Assembly: GCF_900141635.1 (NCBI RefSeq)
Contig: NZ_FSRH01000007.1
Span: 62,001 to 126,000, forward strand
DNA: 64,000 nt
Source of the DNA: Peptoclostridium litorale DSM 5388
GTDB taxonomy: Bacteria > Bacillota > Clostridia > Peptostreptococcales > Peptostreptococcaceae
Direction of reading: 5' to 3'
Within the stretch, counting starts at the first letter, position 1, and each line of letters opens with the position of its first letter. This document shows, piece after piece, positions 46,998 through 56,798 of the stretch. A program made the position numbers and the translations under genes. The notes below the pieces were generated by a model, which was given only the letters and a program-made list of their open reading frames with translations, did not search any database and was not told where the DNA came from.

Positions 46998-47312
46998 TCA
47001 TACTAATCTAAGCACCAATAAAACACAAATTACATTAACTAAAAATATGCTTGGGATTCCCATGTAAAAACTCTTGTGCTGGGTTTTATGCCTAAATGTA
47101 GTCATGCCCATGACAACTCCAAGTGCGCCCCCCATAAGGGATACCACGAAAAACATTTTCTCGCTTATTCTATACCTTCTCCTTCTCGCCTTATACTTGT
47201 CACATCCGGTCAAAGCATATGAATAAACATTTATGGCCGCATAATATATAGCTATGCACATAGGCAGATTTCCAAAGCCCATATAGCCTTTTAATCCTTG
47301 AATAAGTTCCAA
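46998..47312 (-). CDS. DUF1294 membrane protein
   Basis: A small protein with about three membrane helices. The family core DKYKARRRRYRISEKMFF and GGALGVVMGMTTFRHKTQHKSF (given in two parts) is characteristic of DUF1294. I place the start at a TTG (47312) with AGGAGGGG seven bases upstream, giving 104 residues; the longest frame begins at 47342 and would place the ribosome binding site within the coding region. Function is unknown. Confidence 0.85.
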   Translation of the reverse strand: MELIQGLKGYMGFGNLPMCIAIYYAAINVYSYALTGCDKYKARRRRYRISEKMFFVVSLMGGALGVVMGMTTFRHKTQHKSFYMGIPSIFLVNVICVLLVLRLV

Positions 47313-47380
47313 ATTAGCTTCCCCTCCTGAGGGTATATACATCGCTTGAATTCGTACCCTTTATTTTTTATTTAAAACAA

Positions 47381-47401
47381 GGACGGGCAAATCGCCCGTC
47401 C
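47381..47401 (-). terminator. Terminator after pepT
   Basis: GGACGGGC and GCCCGTCC arms close a five-base loop and are followed on the minus strand by TTGTTTT. Confidence 0.7.
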
Positions 47402-47414
47402 CTTAAATTATACA

Positions 47415-48644
47415 CTATTTTCCTTTTTGTGCGTACAACTTTGATATATTAATTATAACCTGCACGGCCTTTTCCATCGACTGGGCGCATATGTATTCAT
47501 ATCTTCCGTGGAAATTGTGGCCTCCCGTGAATATGTTAGGGCACGGAAGCCCCATGTATGAAAGCCTTGCCCCGTCGGTTCCTCCCCTTATCGGCTTTAC
47601 ATCCGCCTCCACTCCTGCCTGCTCCATGGCCTCTTTTGCAATTTCAACTATGTGAAGTACAGGCTCTACTTTCTCCTTCATGTTATAGTACTGGTCTTTT
47701 ATATTCAAAGAAATCATTTCGCTCCCATATTTTTTGTTTATGAAGTTCACTATGGACTTTAGCATTTCCTTTTTCTCTTTGAACTTTTCCATGTCATGAT
47801 CCCTTATTATATATGCCATTGACGATGATTCAACAGACCCGTTTATCCCTATAAGATGGTAAAATCCTTCATACATTTCAGTGTGCTCTGGCGCCTCATT
47901 TTGCGGAAGCATCGAATCAATCTCCATTGCCACTTTCATGGAATTTATCATCTTTTCCTTAGCTGTTCCTGGGTGTACATTTCTTCCCTGTATTTTTATA
48001 TCTGCAACGCAGGCATTAAAGTTTTCATATTCCAGCTCCCCTATTTCGCCTCCGTCAATTGTATACGCATACTGCGCACCAAATCTTTCAACATCAAAAA
48101 GATCCGCCCCTCTTCCAATCTCCTCGTCAGGTGTAAATCCCACTTTTATTGTCCCATGCTCTATATCGGGGTTTTGCAGCAGATGTTCAATTGCACTCAT
48201 TATCTCGGCTATTCCCGCCTTGTCGTCCGCTCCAAGAAGAGTATTTCCGTCAGTTGTTATGATTGTCTGTCCCTTGTAATTCAACATTTCCGGAAAATCC
48301 CTAGGCGAAAGCACTATGCCTTTTTCCACATCAAGTGTTATATCCCCGCCACTATAATTCTCCACCACCTGCGGCTTTACGCCTTTTCCTGACATGTCTG
48401 GAGCAGTATCCATATGTGCTATGAAACCTATCACCGGTATTTCCTTTTTGGAGTTTGACTGGAGAGTCGCCATCACATAGCCGTTTTCGTCAATACTTGC
48501 ATCACTCAGCCCCATGTCTTGCAGCTCCCTGACCAGAAGCTTTCCAAGTTCAAGCTGCCTTTTTGTGCTTGGACATCCCTTTTGGTTTGAATTTGATTGA
48601 GTATCGTAAGATACATACCTTAAAAATCTTTCTACAGTGTTCAT
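47415..48644 (-). CDS. pepT: Peptidase T (tripeptide aminopeptidase)
   Basis: A 409-residue M20-family zinc peptidase removing N-terminal residues from tripeptides. Metal ligands are in IAHMDTAPDMSG (about 77-88), LLGADDKAGIAE (about 137-148), TPDEEIGRGAD (about 170-180) and HNFHGRYEY near the end. The dimerisation domain contains RNVHPGTAKEKMINS. The length fits PepT. It stands alone with its own terminator. Confidence 0.95.
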   Translation of the reverse strand: MNTVERFLRYVSYDTQSNSNQKGCPSTKRQLELGKLLVRELQDMGLSDASIDENGYVMATLQSNSKKEIPVIGFIAHMDTAPDMSGKGVKPQVVENYSGGDITLDVEKGIVLSPRDFPEMLNYKGQTIITTDGNTLLGADDKAGIAEIMSAIEHLLQNPDIEHGTIKVGFTPDEEIGRGADLFDVERFGAQYAYTIDGGEIGELEYENFNACVADIKIQGRNVHPGTAKEKMINSMKVAMEIDSMLPQNEAPEHTEMYEGFYHLIGINGSVESSSMAYIIRDHDMEKFKEKKEMLKSIVNFINKKYGSEMISLNIKDQYYNMKEKVEPVLHIVEIAKEAMEQAGVEADVKPIRGGTDGARLSYMGLPCPNIFTGGHNFHGRYEYICAQSMEKAVQVIINISKLYAQKGK

Positions 48645-48892
48645 GGTATCACCCTTTCATTTTATACATCTTATACATCCCAAAACATATCCACTCTGGA
48701 AACTGAAATATATAACTTTCTACTTATATATAACATATATTATACGTTAAGCTGTACATTTTCAAGCCCTCGCAATAAACCATTGAATATTTTCGTTTTT
48801 TACTTTATAGTATTATATATACGGTTTTTATAGCCAAGTACTAAAATCAACTACTAATTTATTAATTTTCAAATATAGGAGGAGTTAAATCA

Positions 48893-49966
48893 ATGAAGCT
48901 TTCACCTTTTAAGCTGGGTGACTTAACTGTCAAAATCCCAATAATCCAAGGTGGCATGGGCGTTGGCGTATCAGCCGCAAAACTTGCAGCAGCGGTTGCC
49001 AACGAAGGTGCTATAGGAGTAATATCAAGCGCTCAAATAGGATACAACGAAGATGATTTTGATACAAACCCAAAAGAAGCAAACATAAGGGCTCTTATAA
49101 AAGAGATCAAAACAGCAAGAGAACTTTCGCCAAAAGGCATACTTGGCGTTAACATAATGGTTGCAACAAGCAATTACAAAGAAGCCGTTCTTGCATGCAT
49201 AAGAGAGAAGATAGACCTTATAATTTCAGGAGCAGGACTTCCTTCAAATCTTCCGGAACTTACAAAAGGTTCTTCAACTAAAATCGCGCCAATAGTGTCT
49301 TCTCCAAAGGCGGCCGCTACAATAACAAAGCTTTGGACAAAAAAATTCGACTATGTTCCTGACGCCGTAGTTGTGGAGGGTCCAGATGCAGGCGGACACC
49401 TTGGTTTTTCCAAGGAAGACCTTTCTGGTGATGAAAAGCCTGTTCTTGAAAACATAGTTTCAGAAGTAATAAAGGCACTTAAGCCTTTTGAGGAAAAATT
49501 TCAAAAGAGCATACCTGTAATAGCAGCCGGAGGAATATTCGACGGCAAGGACATAGCCAGATTCATCAACCTAGGCGCCTCTGGAGTCCAGATGGGCACA
49601 AGGTTTGTGGCAACAGATGAATGCGATGCCCATATAGACTATAAAAACACTTATGTCAATGCCACAAAAGACGACATACAAATAGTAAAAAGTCCCGTGG
49701 GAATGCCTGGCAGGGCAATAAAAAACAAGTTCATAGAATCTCTAAAAGGCGGACCACTGCCTATCAAAAGATGCTGGAACTGCCTTAAGCCTTGCAATCC
49801 GGCAGACACTCCTTACTGCATATCTCAGGCCCTTATAAACGCAGTGCGAGGCGATATTGACAACGGACTTTTATTCGCAGGCTCTAATGCCTATAAAGTA
49901 GATAAAATAGTACCCGTAAAAGAACTTATAGCCGAACTTGTAAGGGAAGCCGAAGAAAACCTTTAA
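48893..49966 (+). CDS. Nitronate monooxygenase/FabK-like flavoprotein
   Basis: A 357-residue FMN TIM-barrel protein. It begins LGDLTVKIPIIQGGMGVGVS (residues 8-27) and has VVEGPDAGGHLGF (about 160-172), the family His-containing segment, and GGIFDGKDIARFINLGASGVQMGTRF in two parts (about 217-242). The C-terminus has CWNCLKPCNPADTPYC, four cysteines that may bind an Fe-S cluster or zinc and distinguish this subgroup. Annotation in databases varies between nitronate monooxygenase and enoyl-ACP reductase II; no fab genes are adjacent. AGGAGG precedes the ATG. Confidence 0.85.
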   Translation: MKLSPFKLGDLTVKIPIIQGGMGVGVSAAKLAAAVANEGAIGVISSAQIGYNEDDFDTNPKEANIRALIKEIKTARELSPKGILGVNIMVATSNYKEAVLACIREKIDLIISGAGLPSNLPELTKGSSTKIAPIVSSPKAAATITKLWTKKFDYVPDAVVVEGPDAGGHLGFSKEDLSGDEKPVLENIVSEVIKALKPFEEKFQKSIPVIAAGGIFDGKDIARFINLGASGVQMGTRFVATDECDAHIDYKNTYVNATKDDIQIVKSPVGMPGRAIKNKFIESLKGGPLPIKRCWNCLKPCNPADTPYCISQALINAVRGDIDNGLLFAGSNAYKVDKIVPVKELIAELVREAEENL

Positions 49967-49971
49967 ATTTT

Positions 49972-50005
49972 AAGCCGCTGCACAAAATATGCAGCGGCTT
50001 TTTTA
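49972..50005. terminator. Bidirectional terminator
   Basis: AAGCCGCTGCA-CAAAATA-TGCAGCGGCTT followed by TTTT separates the flavoprotein gene (+) from the sigma-54 activator (-). Confidence 0.9.
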
Positions 50006-51883
50006 TTGCATATCAGTCTCTATGCCATGCTTTTCTATCTTCCTGTAGAGTGTATTTCTCGCAATCCCCATGGCCCTGGCCGCCTTTGTAATGTTTTTAT
50101 TGTACATTTTCAGCATTTTTATTATGTGGCCTTTTTCAATACTGTCCAGGTCCAAGATCGCTCCACTTTCAGGCTCTTCATAATTTTGAGGCTTTTCACC
50201 CGTTTCCATTTCAGGCAAGCATTCCATATTTATAACCATCTCTATGAAATTTTCAAGCTCCCTTATGTTTCCCAGCCATTCGCATTCCATAATACGCTCC
50301 ATATAACCACTTGTTATTTCAACAGGCTTTTTGTTGAGCTTGTTTGATATGATATCCATGAAATACTCCACCAGAAGGGGTATGTCCTCTTTCCTTTCCC
50401 TAAGAGGCAGCAGCCTTATGGGGAGAACATTGAGCCTGTAGTAGAGATCTTTTCTGAATCTGCCCTGCTTCATCTCCTCGTCTAAGTCCTTGTTTGTAGC
50501 CGCTATTACCCTTATGTCAACCGGAATTTGCATTTGTCCCCCTATCCTGTTTACAACTCCTTCTTCTATAACCCGAAGGAGTCTCACCTGCATGTCGAGA
50601 GGCATTTCCCCTATCTCATCCAGGAATATTGTCCCCTTGTTTGCAATTTCGAATTTTCCGGGCATACCGCCTTTTTTCGCTCCTGTAAAGGCTCCCTCTT
50701 CATATCCAAACAGTTCCGATTCTATAAGGCTCTCCGGTATTGCGCCGCAGTTTACCGCCACAAATCTTTCTCCGCTCCTACCACTATAATTATGTATGGA
50801 CTGAGCAAACACTTCTTTTCCAGTGCCGCTTTCTCCCGTTATGAGTATTGTGGACTTGCTTCCAGAAATCTTTTTGGCGTATTCCACGCTCTTGACAAAT
50901 TTTTCGTCTTTGCCTATTATTTTTTCAAATTCGTATACCGCCCTTCCCCTTTTGATGTCTCCGTCATGCTTTCTGGAAAGCTTTTTGTCGCTCATTATCA
51001 ATACGGCGTGGGTGACTTGCCTTTCGTCTCCAAATAAGGGCTTTGCCTGTACATATATCCTCTGTCTGTTGCTGATTGCATTTATATATGCATCCGACTC
51101 GTATTCCTTTCTGTCTATGAAAACTGCCTTTTCTATATCGCACCACTCGCTGAATATGTCACCTGCAAACCTGCCGTGCAGTTCTTTTTTCGAATAGCCA
51201 AACAGTTCAATTGAATTTTGATTGAATTCTATTATGTTAGACTGAGAATCCACCGTGAAAATGCCGCAGTCCACGCTTTTAAATATCTCCTGCATTTTGT
51301 CCCTCTCGAATTTTATTGTCCTTACATATTCACTCGACTGTATCATCTTTTCCACTGCGCTTACGCATGCAACCACCATGCCGAGCGTGTGGGGATGAAC
51401 CTGGCTGCTGTATCCGGTAAGGTCTATAATCGCGCATATTTCTCCATTTGCATCCCTTATCGGCGCCGCCGAGCACGTCCATCTGTGATAGGCGCTTATA
51501 TAGTGCTCCTCACCCGATACCTGGACTCCCTTTCCTTCCAGAAGAGCCATTGCCATGGCATTTGTGCCTATGCTTTCCTCGTCCATATGTGCACCTGGGA
51601 TCATTTTGAAGCCGTATGCCTCGCCCAGTATGTCCTCGTCGCCTATCATGTTGAGTATGCACCCGCATTTGTCGGTGAGAACCACAAAGAAATTAGAGCC
51701 CTTGACGAAATTGTATATGTCATTCATAAAAGGCATAGCATTTATTATTATCTCCTTGTTCTGCTCAAGCTTTTGCTGGAGCTTTTCGCCGCCTATTATG
51801 TTCCTGCTGTATACCATTTCTCTTTGTATTCCCATGGATATACATCTTTCATGTGATCTTTTTATCTGAGGTTTAAAATCCAC
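50003..51883 (-). CDS. Sigma-54-dependent transcriptional activator (AcoR-like)
   Basis: A protein of about 626 residues. An N-terminal GAF-type sensor region (about 45-185, with [24 protein letters not shown] in parts) is followed by a PAS domain (about 200-300). The AAA+ domain follows, with Walker [14 protein letters not shown] and the sigma-54 contact loop [10 protein letters not shown]-terminal Fis-type helix-turn-helix completes it ([21 protein letters not shown]). The architecture matches activators of acetoin and related catabolic operons. A GTG start at 51883, seven bases from GGGGGG, is preferred. No obvious -24/-12 target promoter lies beside it, so the regulon is elsewhere. Confidence 0.92.
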   Translation of the reverse strand: MDFKPQIKRSHERCISMGIQREMVYSRNIIGGEKLQQKLEQNKEIIINAMPFMNDIYNFVKGSNFFVVLTDKCGCILNMIGDEDILGEAYGFKMIPGAHMDEESIGTNAMAMALLEGKGVQVSGEEHYISAYHRWTCSAAPIRDANGEICAIIDLTGYSSQVHPHTLGMVVACVSAVEKMIQSSEYVRTIKFERDKMQEIFKSVDCGIFTVDSQSNIIEFNQNSIELFGYSKKELHGRFAGDIFSEWCDIEKAVFIDRKEYESDAYINAISNRQRIYVQAKPLFGDERQVTHAVLIMSDKKLSRKHDGDIKRGRAVYEFEKIIGKDEKFVKSVEYAKKISGSKSTILITGESGTGKEVFAQSIHNYSGRSGERFVAVNCGAIPESLIESELFGYEEGAFTGAKKGGMPGKFEIANKGTIFLDEIGEMPLDMQVRLLRVIEEGVVNRIGGQMQIPVDIRVIAATNKDLDEEMKQGRFRKDLYYRLNVLPIRLLPLRERKEDIPLLVEYFMDIISNKLNKKPVEITSGYMERIMECEWLGNIRELENFIEMVINMECLPEMETGEKPQNYEEPESGAILDLDSIEKGHIIKMLKMYNKNITKAARAMGIARNTLYRKIEKHGIETDMQ

Positions 51884-51928
51884 AAAAATCCCCCCCATAT
51901 ATTATTCGATTTAATATACTTTGAATTG

Positions 51929-51957
51929 TAAAAATCCCATGCCTTGCGGCATGGGAT
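51929..51957 (-). terminator. Terminator after the cyclophilin gene
   Basis: ATCCCATGCC-GCAA-GGCATGGGAT (minus strand, 51957-51934) is followed by TTTTAC. Confidence 0.8.
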
Positions 51958-51968
51958 GCTTTGTATTT

Positions 51969-52490
51969 TTAGTTTTTCTCTACTTCTTCGTATTCTTCTC
52001 CAAAAGTTTCAACGCTCATCTCTTTAATCCTTTGAGGCTCAAGAGGCTTGTCCATGTGATCCCTTTGAGCAGACACTATATTGTCCACTTCTTCCATTCC
52101 GCTTATAACTCTTCCAAATGAAGCATACTGACCGTCAAGATGAGGTGAGTTCGCTGTCATTATAAAAAACTGAGAACCCGCAGAGTCAGGATTCATGGAT
52201 CTTGCCATCGAAAGAACTCCTCTTTCATGCTTTAGGTTGTTAGTCTGTCCGTTCATCGAGAACTCACCTTTTATAGAGTATCCTGGTCCCCCCATTCCGC
52301 TTCCTTCCGGGCAGCCTCCCTGTATCATAAAGCCCGGTATAACCCTGTGGAATATAAGTCCGTTATAAAATCCGCTTTTTACTAGTGATATGAAGTTTCT
52401 CACTGTATTTGGCGCTATGTGCTCGTAAAGCTCAGCCTGAATCTTGTTTCCACTTTCCATTTCAATTGTAACTACTGCATTCTTTTTCAT
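51969..52490 (-). CDS. Cyclophilin-type peptidyl-prolyl isomerase
   Basis: A 173-residue cytoplasmic isomerase. Family motifs are [27 protein letters not shown] (seen in two parts, about 33-59), [20 protein letters not shown] (about 89-97) and GSQFFIMT (about 105-112). The tryptophan of the cyclosporin-binding site is absent, as in many bacterial forms. It follows cvfB by about 16 bases. Confidence 0.95.
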   Translation of the reverse strand: MKKNAVVTIEMESGNKIQAELYEHIAPNTVRNFISLVKSGFYNGLIFHRVIPGFMIQGGCPEGSGMGGPGYSIKGEFSMNGQTNNLKHERGVLSMARSMNPDSAGSQFFIMTANSPHLDGQYASFGRVISGMEEVDNIVSAQRDHMDKPLEPQRIKEMSVETFGEEYEEVEKN

Positions 52491-52506
52491 TTACATTACC
52501 TCTCCC

Positions 52507-53355
52507 TTATTCTAAATTTTCATCTTCTACAATTTCATATCCTGACTCAATCTTTTTGATCTTTCCGCCTTTAAGCAGCTTTCCCACAGCTCTTTTGAAA
52601 TCCCTTTTGCTCATGTTGAGGTTTCTTTGGATGTCATCCGGAGAGCTTTTGTCATTAAGACTCGTGCTTCCGCCAGAGCTTTTTATGAATTCTATAATTT
52701 TATTTGCATCATCATCCATTTGCATGTGTACAAGCTTTCTGGTTGAAAGGTCTAGTTTTCCATCTTCCCTTTTCCTTATCACCCTTGCTCTTACCCTATC
52801 TCCCTCTGAAAGCTTTTCAAAGCATTCACTTTCAGGTATAAGTCCCCTGTACTTGTCATCCACGGCAACAAGCGCTCCTATACCTTCCTTTATGAGATAT
52901 ACAGTTCCTTCCACCCAGTCATTTTTTTCATAACTGCTCTCGTCGCTCAGGTACTCATATATATCCGTAGTTGCACTTATTCTGCCTGTCTTGTCCAGAT
53001 ATAAAAGCACGAGATAGCTTTTCCCGTTTTGCACCTTGTATGTCTGCTCCGAAAACGGAAGCAGCACGTCCTTGTCAAGTCCCCAATTCAAAAATGCACC
53101 TATTTGGGTGTTTTGGACAACTTCAAGATAAGCCAGATCACCAACGCATCCGGCCGGTATTTTCATTGTGGATATGAGCCTGTCACTTGAGTCCTTGTAT
53201 ATGAACACAGTCAGCTTGTCTCCAATCGACGCGTCCGGCGGAACTTCCTTGGATGGAAGAAGCACTGTATCTTCACTCGAAACCTCTCCAAGATAAGCTC
53301 CCTGACTTTCAAATTTTTTAATTTCAAGTTCGTTAAAAACACCTATGTTTAACAT
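52507..53355 (-). CDS. cvfB: CvfB-like S1 RNA-binding protein
   Basis: A 282-residue protein with S1-like OB folds followed by a winged helix. VLLPSKEVPPDASIGDKLTVFIYKDS (in parts, about 29-54) starts the first fold. A later S1 domain reads WVEGTVYLIKEGIGALVAVDDKYRGLIPESE in parts (about 147-177). The C-terminal winged helix reads MSKRDFKRAVGKLLKGGKI (about 249-267). CvfB homologues bind RNA and affect virulence gene expression in Staphylococcus. AAAGGGG precedes the ATG. Confidence 0.88.
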   Translation of the reverse strand: MLNIGVFNELEIKKFESQGAYLGEVSSEDTVLLPSKEVPPDASIGDKLTVFIYKDSSDRLISTMKIPAGCVGDLAYLEVVQNTQIGAFLNWGLDKDVLLPFSEQTYKVQNGKSYLVLLYLDKTGRISATTDIYEYLSDESSYEKNDWVEGTVYLIKEGIGALVAVDDKYRGLIPESECFEKLSEGDRVRARVIRKREDGKLDLSTRKLVHMQMDDDANKIIEFIKSSGGSTSLNDKSSPDDIQRNLNMSKRDFKRAVGKLLKGGKIKKIESGYEIVEDENLE

Positions 53356-53391
53356 TGTTTTCCCCTTTAATTGAATTTTTGCATTTCATAT

Positions 53392-53742
53392 TTATTCCTC
53401 TATGTCGAATATTTTCGTCAGTATCATATTGAATATACTCAATATAACGGCTCCTATTATGGACCCGAAAAAGCCTCTGACCTCGAATCCCGGAACCAGC
53501 GCTGCAGTTATATATAGCATGAATCCGTTGATTGCAAGAGTGAAAAGTCCCAACGTGAGAAGGTTGATCGGGAGCGTCAAAAGAAGCACTACAGGCTTTA
53601 AAAAAAGGTTCACAATTCCAAGTATTACCGCTGCAACCAAAGTGGCTCCTATTCCCGACACATCTACCGATGCCAGCATCTTCGCCGTGAGGAATATACT
53701 CAGAGCCGACACTATCCACCTTGCAATAAAATTCTTCATCAT
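53392..53742 (-). CDS. Phage-holin-4-superfamily membrane protein
   Basis: A protein of about 116 residues with four membrane helices and little else. The segment GIGATLVAAVILGIVNLFLKPVV (in parts) followed by LPINLLTLGLFTLAINGFMLY is characteristic of the PF04020-type family, found widely in non-phage contexts. It is not a lysis gene by location. An ATG at 53742 is chosen, nine bases from GGAGG. It precedes cvfB in the same direction. Confidence 0.8.
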   Translation of the reverse strand: MMKNFIARWIVSALSIFLTAKMLASVDVSGIGATLVAAVILGIVNLFLKPVVLLLTLPINLLTLGLFTLAINGFMLYITAALVPGFEVRGFFGSIIGAVILSIFNMILTKIFDIEE

Positions 53743-53881
53743 ATGCATCCACCTCCCATAAAAGATGTACAATTCACAGCATCATTACTTCAGATAAAAT
53801 GAATACTATTCCCAGTAGGCCCATTATGCTTAAAATGGGCTGTTAGGAATATAATATATTATTTACATCGCATAATTTTCA

Positions 53882-55060
53882 TTATAGACTAATAATCTCC
53901 ACTTCCATGCTTTCTACAGCTTCGTCCACTAGTCTTTCCACATCGAGAACCGACTCCGATTTGATTATCTTGTCAACCCTAGGTCTTGTGACTGGATGCT
54001 TTGGCAGGAACACCGTGCAACAGTCTTCTTCAGGTATTATTGAAGTTTCATAAGTCTCTATTTTCTTTGAAATATCTATTATGTCTATCTTGTCGAATGC
54101 TATTAGCGGTCTGAACACCGGAATATCAACCGCATTGTCAGTAACCTCAAGCCCGTTTATGGTCTGAGATGCCACTTGGCCTATGCTCTCTCCCGTAACA
54201 AGGGCATTGCAGTTTTCCATCTTTGCGACCTTCTGGGCTATTTTCATCATGAACCTTCTTGCTATTATAGTAAGCTCGTCCTCAGGGCAATTTTCGTTTA
54301 TCTGCTTTTGTATTGGCAGAATGTTTACGCTGTGGAACTTTATAGGGCCACAGTATTTCGAAAGAGTCCTAGCAAGTTCCTTTACCTTTTCAAGAGACCT
54401 TTCGTTTGTGAACGGATAGCTGTGATAGTGGATAGCCTCTATCTCAACGCCTCTTTTGGCAACCATCCATGCAGCCACGGGGCTGTCTATTCCGCCTGAA
54501 AGAAGAACCATCGCCTTTCCGTTTGTTCCAAGAGGCATTCCTCCGAAGGCGTCGATTTTATCCGAATAGCAAAGACAGCTGTCTTCCCTGACTTCCACGT
54601 GCATTATGACGTCAGGATTGTTTACATCAACCCCTATTTTTCCGTCAAGATTAGAAAGAAGGTAGCCTCCCATGTCCCTGCTTATTTCAGGTGACTTAAG
54701 ATTGAAGCTCTTGTCAGTTCTTTTTGATTCGACCTTGAATGTAGATGCGTCTTCAAAATCTATCTTGTCCGTTAAAAGCTCAAGAGCCTTTTCCTTTAAA
54801 AGGTCGTAGTCCTTTTCGATCATTATCGCAGGGCTTAGAGAAAATACGCCGAATACCTTTTTAGCTTCCCTTATTATGTCCTCGTAGTCATACTCCCCTA
54901 TTCCTATATATAGCCTGCCGTGCTTTCTGTAAACACTTATATCCCTTCCTATGGCCCTTAAGCTGTTTTTAATGTTTGAAATAAGCTTTTTTTCAAAAAC
55001 AGGCCTGTTTTTTCCCTTTACTGCTATCTCACCATATCTTACTATTATCACGTTATACAA
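53882..55060 (-). CDS. thiI: tRNA 4-thiouridine synthase ThiI
   Basis: A 392-residue enzyme adding sulfur to uridine-8 of tRNA, also involved in thiamine thiazole synthesis. It contains a THUMP domain (about 55-165), then a PP-loop AMP-forming domain with [15 protein letters not shown] (about 182-196). There is no C-terminal rhodanese domain, as is usual in Firmicutes, so sulfur should come from the adjacent cysteine desulfurase. The start is a TTG (55060) five bases from GGGGTGA, giving the typical [19 protein letters not shown]. The gene lies 17 bases after the desulfurase gene. Confidence 0.95.
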   Translation of the reverse strand: MYNVIIVRYGEIAVKGKNRPVFEKKLISNIKNSLRAIGRDISVYRKHGRLYIGIGEYDYEDIIREAKKVFGVFSLSPAIMIEKDYDLLKEKALELLTDKIDFEDASTFKVESKRTDKSFNLKSPEISRDMGGYLLSNLDGKIGVDVNNPDVIMHVEVREDSCLCYSDKIDAFGGMPLGTNGKAMVLLSGGIDSPVAAWMVAKRGVEIEAIHYHSYPFTNERSLEKVKELARTLSKYCGPIKFHSVNILPIQKQINENCPEDELTIIARRFMMKIAQKVAKMENCNALVTGESIGQVASQTINGLEVTDNAVDIPVFRPLIAFDKIDIIDISKKIETYETSIIPEEDCCTVFLPKHPVTRPRVDKIIKSESVLDVERLVDEAVESMEVEIISL

Positions 55061-55077
55061 TATTATCACCCCGTATA

Positions 55078-56229
55078 TTATCTTTTGACTATTTTCCTGT
55101 ACTCCTCAACATGTTTTTGAACCATTTTAGCCCCCGCAAGAATCTGTGATTCGTCGTTCATTCCCGAAAGGCTAAATCTTATCGCGCCGTCAAGCTCTTT
55201 TGGCGAAAGTCCCATTTCCAAAAGAACATGGCTTCCCTTCTTCTTTGATGAGCATGCAGATCCGGTCGAAACGTAAACCCCGTCCTGCTCAAGCGAGTGA
55301 AGAAGAACCTCTCCTCTAACCCCTAAAAACGATACGTTCAGCACGTGGCATGCACCATCTTCAGGAGAATTGACCTTTATGTCGTCTATGTTTTTTTCTA
55401 TTTCAAATCTGAGCATATCCTTGAGCCTTGAAATCTTTTCAACATTTCCCTTTATATTGTCTACTGCCCTTTCCGCGGCCATTACAAATCCCATTATTCC
55501 AGGGATATTTTCAGTTCCAGACCTTATTCCCATCTCCTGGCCTCCGCCTGTGATCATGGGCCTTATCTTGGTTCCTTCTTTTATATAGAGTATTCCTGCG
55601 CCTTTTGGACCGTGTATCTTGTGTGAGCTCACCGACATTAAGTCTATTCCATATTTAGACGGCTTAAAGTCTATCTTCCCGAAAGACTGGACAGCATCAA
55701 CAAAAAAATAAGTTTTGCTTCCTTTTTTCCTGGAAAGATATTTCCCTATCTTTTCTATGGGCTGCACACTTCCCGTTTCATTGTTTACATGCATTATAGC
55801 TGCGAGCACCGTGTCTTCTCTAAGAGACGATTTGAAGCTGTCAAAGCTTACCACTCCGTTTTCATCTGGCTTTAGGTATGTAACCTCGTAGCCCTCCTCC
55901 TCAAGCTCTTTCACTGTATTGAGTACGGCAGGATGCTCGATGCTTGTAGTTATAATATGCTTTCCAGCCCTCTTGTTTGCCTTTACTACTCCCCTTATGG
56001 CCATGTTGTCGGATTCAGTTCCTCCCGATGTGAAAACAATCTCCTTTTCATTCGCGCCGATAAGGTTTGCCATCCTCTTTCTCGCGCCTTTGAGTTTCTT
56101 TTCAACTTCAAGGCCCATCCTGTGAACAGAAGAAGGATTTGCATAATGTGTTTTTAAATATAAAAACATTTCATCTGCAACCTCGTCGTAAACTTTCGTA
56201 GTCGCACTGTTGTCCATATATATATCCAA
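55078..56229 (-). CDS. Cysteine desulfurase (NifS/IscS family, ThiI partner)
   Basis: A protein of about 383 residues, PLP-dependent, turning cysteine into alanine and enzyme-bound sulfur. [18 protein letters not shown] is the N-terminal signature. [16 protein letters not shown] contains the PLP-binding Lys (about 203), and [14 protein letters not shown] (about 325-338) contains the catalytic Cys. The start is a TTG at 56229, four bases from GAGGGTGAT. No iscU/iscR genes are next to it. Coupling to thiI indicates a role in tRNA thiolation (NifZ type) rather than general Fe-S assembly. Confidence 0.93.
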   Translation of the reverse strand: MDIYMDNSATTKVYDEVADEMFLYLKTHYANPSSVHRMGLEVEKKLKGARKRMANLIGANEKEIVFTSGGTESDNMAIRGVVKANKRAGKHIITTSIEHPAVLNTVKELEEEGYEVTYLKPDENGVVSFDSFKSSLREDTVLAAIMHVNNETGSVQPIEKIGKYLSRKKGSKTYFFVDAVQSFGKIDFKPSKYGIDLMSVSSHKIHGPKGAGILYIKEGTKIRPMITGGGQEMGIRSGTENIPGIMGFVMAAERAVDNIKGNVEKISRLKDMLRFEIEKNIDDIKVNSPEDGACHVLNVSFLGVRGEVLLHSLEQDGVYVSTGSACSSKKKGSHVLLEMGLSPKELDGAIRFSLSGMNDESQILAGAKMVQKHVEEYRKIVKR

Positions 56230-56271
56230 AAAATCACCCTCTTTTACAGTCATTACAATCACGCTTTTTCT

Positions 56272-56280
56272 ATTATATCA
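56272..56280 (-). promoter_or_regulatory. Extended -10 promoter of the desulfurase-thiI operon
   Basis: Minus-strand TGA-TATAAT (TG one base before the -10) lies about 40 bases upstream of the coding start. The -35 is weak, consistent with an extended -10 element. Confidence 0.55.
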
Positions 56281-56549
56281 CACTGCCTGCATACTTGTTA
56301 GCCGTGAAAAATACACAGTTTCTTTTCAAATGATTTATATCGGTTTGATTATACTTTAAATTGTATGCGCATATATATACACACTATAAAAGATTACCCG
56401 TTTCAAGACAACATATGTCTTTTACAACCGTACATTACACACTCCCCCTACTTTCCAATTACAACAATGGCTCTATATCCTGCTTGCAGGCTTTATTATC
56501 CATTCAAATCTGTTTTAAACATTTTTTCAAAAAAAAATCACAAAAACCG
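56281..56549. other. AT-rich intergenic stretch
   Basis: I see no supportable frame and no conserved RNA motif in these 269 bases. They separate the divergent desulfurase-thiI operon from the small-RNA locus. Confidence 0.4.
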
Positions 56550-56578
56550 TTGCAGAATTTGTCGCTTTTTGTTATACT
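56550..56578 (+). promoter_or_regulatory. Promoter of a candidate small RNA
   Basis: -35 TTGCAG (56550-56555) and -10 TATACT (56573-56578) are separated by 17 bases. Transcription should start near 56585. Confidence 0.65.
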
Positions 56579-56584
56579 GTCTTT

Positions 56585-56700
56585 AGTGGTTATCCCCCTG
56601 ACAACCCGAATAAAATCTCTATTCTCAATACCCCTTTCGAACGGATTTTCACACTTTTGTGTGAACCCGCTTTCTTGATGAAGAAAGCGGGTTTTTTTTT
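56585..56700 (+). ncRNA. Candidate small RNA of about 115 bases
   Basis: This is a compact transcript with its own promoter and terminator and no reading frame of note. Predicted elements are an imperfect hairpin (GGTTATC...GACAACC near the 5' end), a TTCACA/TGTGAA hairpin (about 56648-56664), and the terminator stem. The next gene, an asparaginase, begins 254 bases after the terminator, so a simple leader attenuator is less likely than an independent RNA. I do not recognise the family. Confidence 0.5.
56666..56700 (+). terminator. Strong terminator of the candidate small RNA
   Basis: CCCGCTTTCTT-GATG-AAGAAAGCGGG followed by nine T residues. Confidence 0.9.
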
Positions 56701-56773
56701 AGACATATCAAACCTACGGAAAAGGCATGTGCCATATGAGCCCGCATTATATAACCCCTATGAGAATTTACAA

Positions 56774-56798
56774 AAATAGTAATACAGTATTACTATTT
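56774..56798. promoter_or_regulatory. 25-base inverted repeat (operator candidate)
   Basis: Perfect 12-base arms AAATAGTAATAC and GTATTACTATTT flank a single central A, 156 bases upstream of the asparaginase gene. There is no T run after it, so an operator for a dimeric regulator is more likely than a terminator. Confidence 0.5.

Noticed and set aside
53392-53742. Phage origin suggested by the holin-family name
   Set aside because: No other phage genes, no lysin and no att-like repeats are present; the family is widespread in ordinary chromosomes.
53800-53835. GCCCATT/AATGGGC hairpin upstream of the holin-like gene
   Set aside because: No T run follows on either strand, and it does not sit at a clear gene end in the needed direction.
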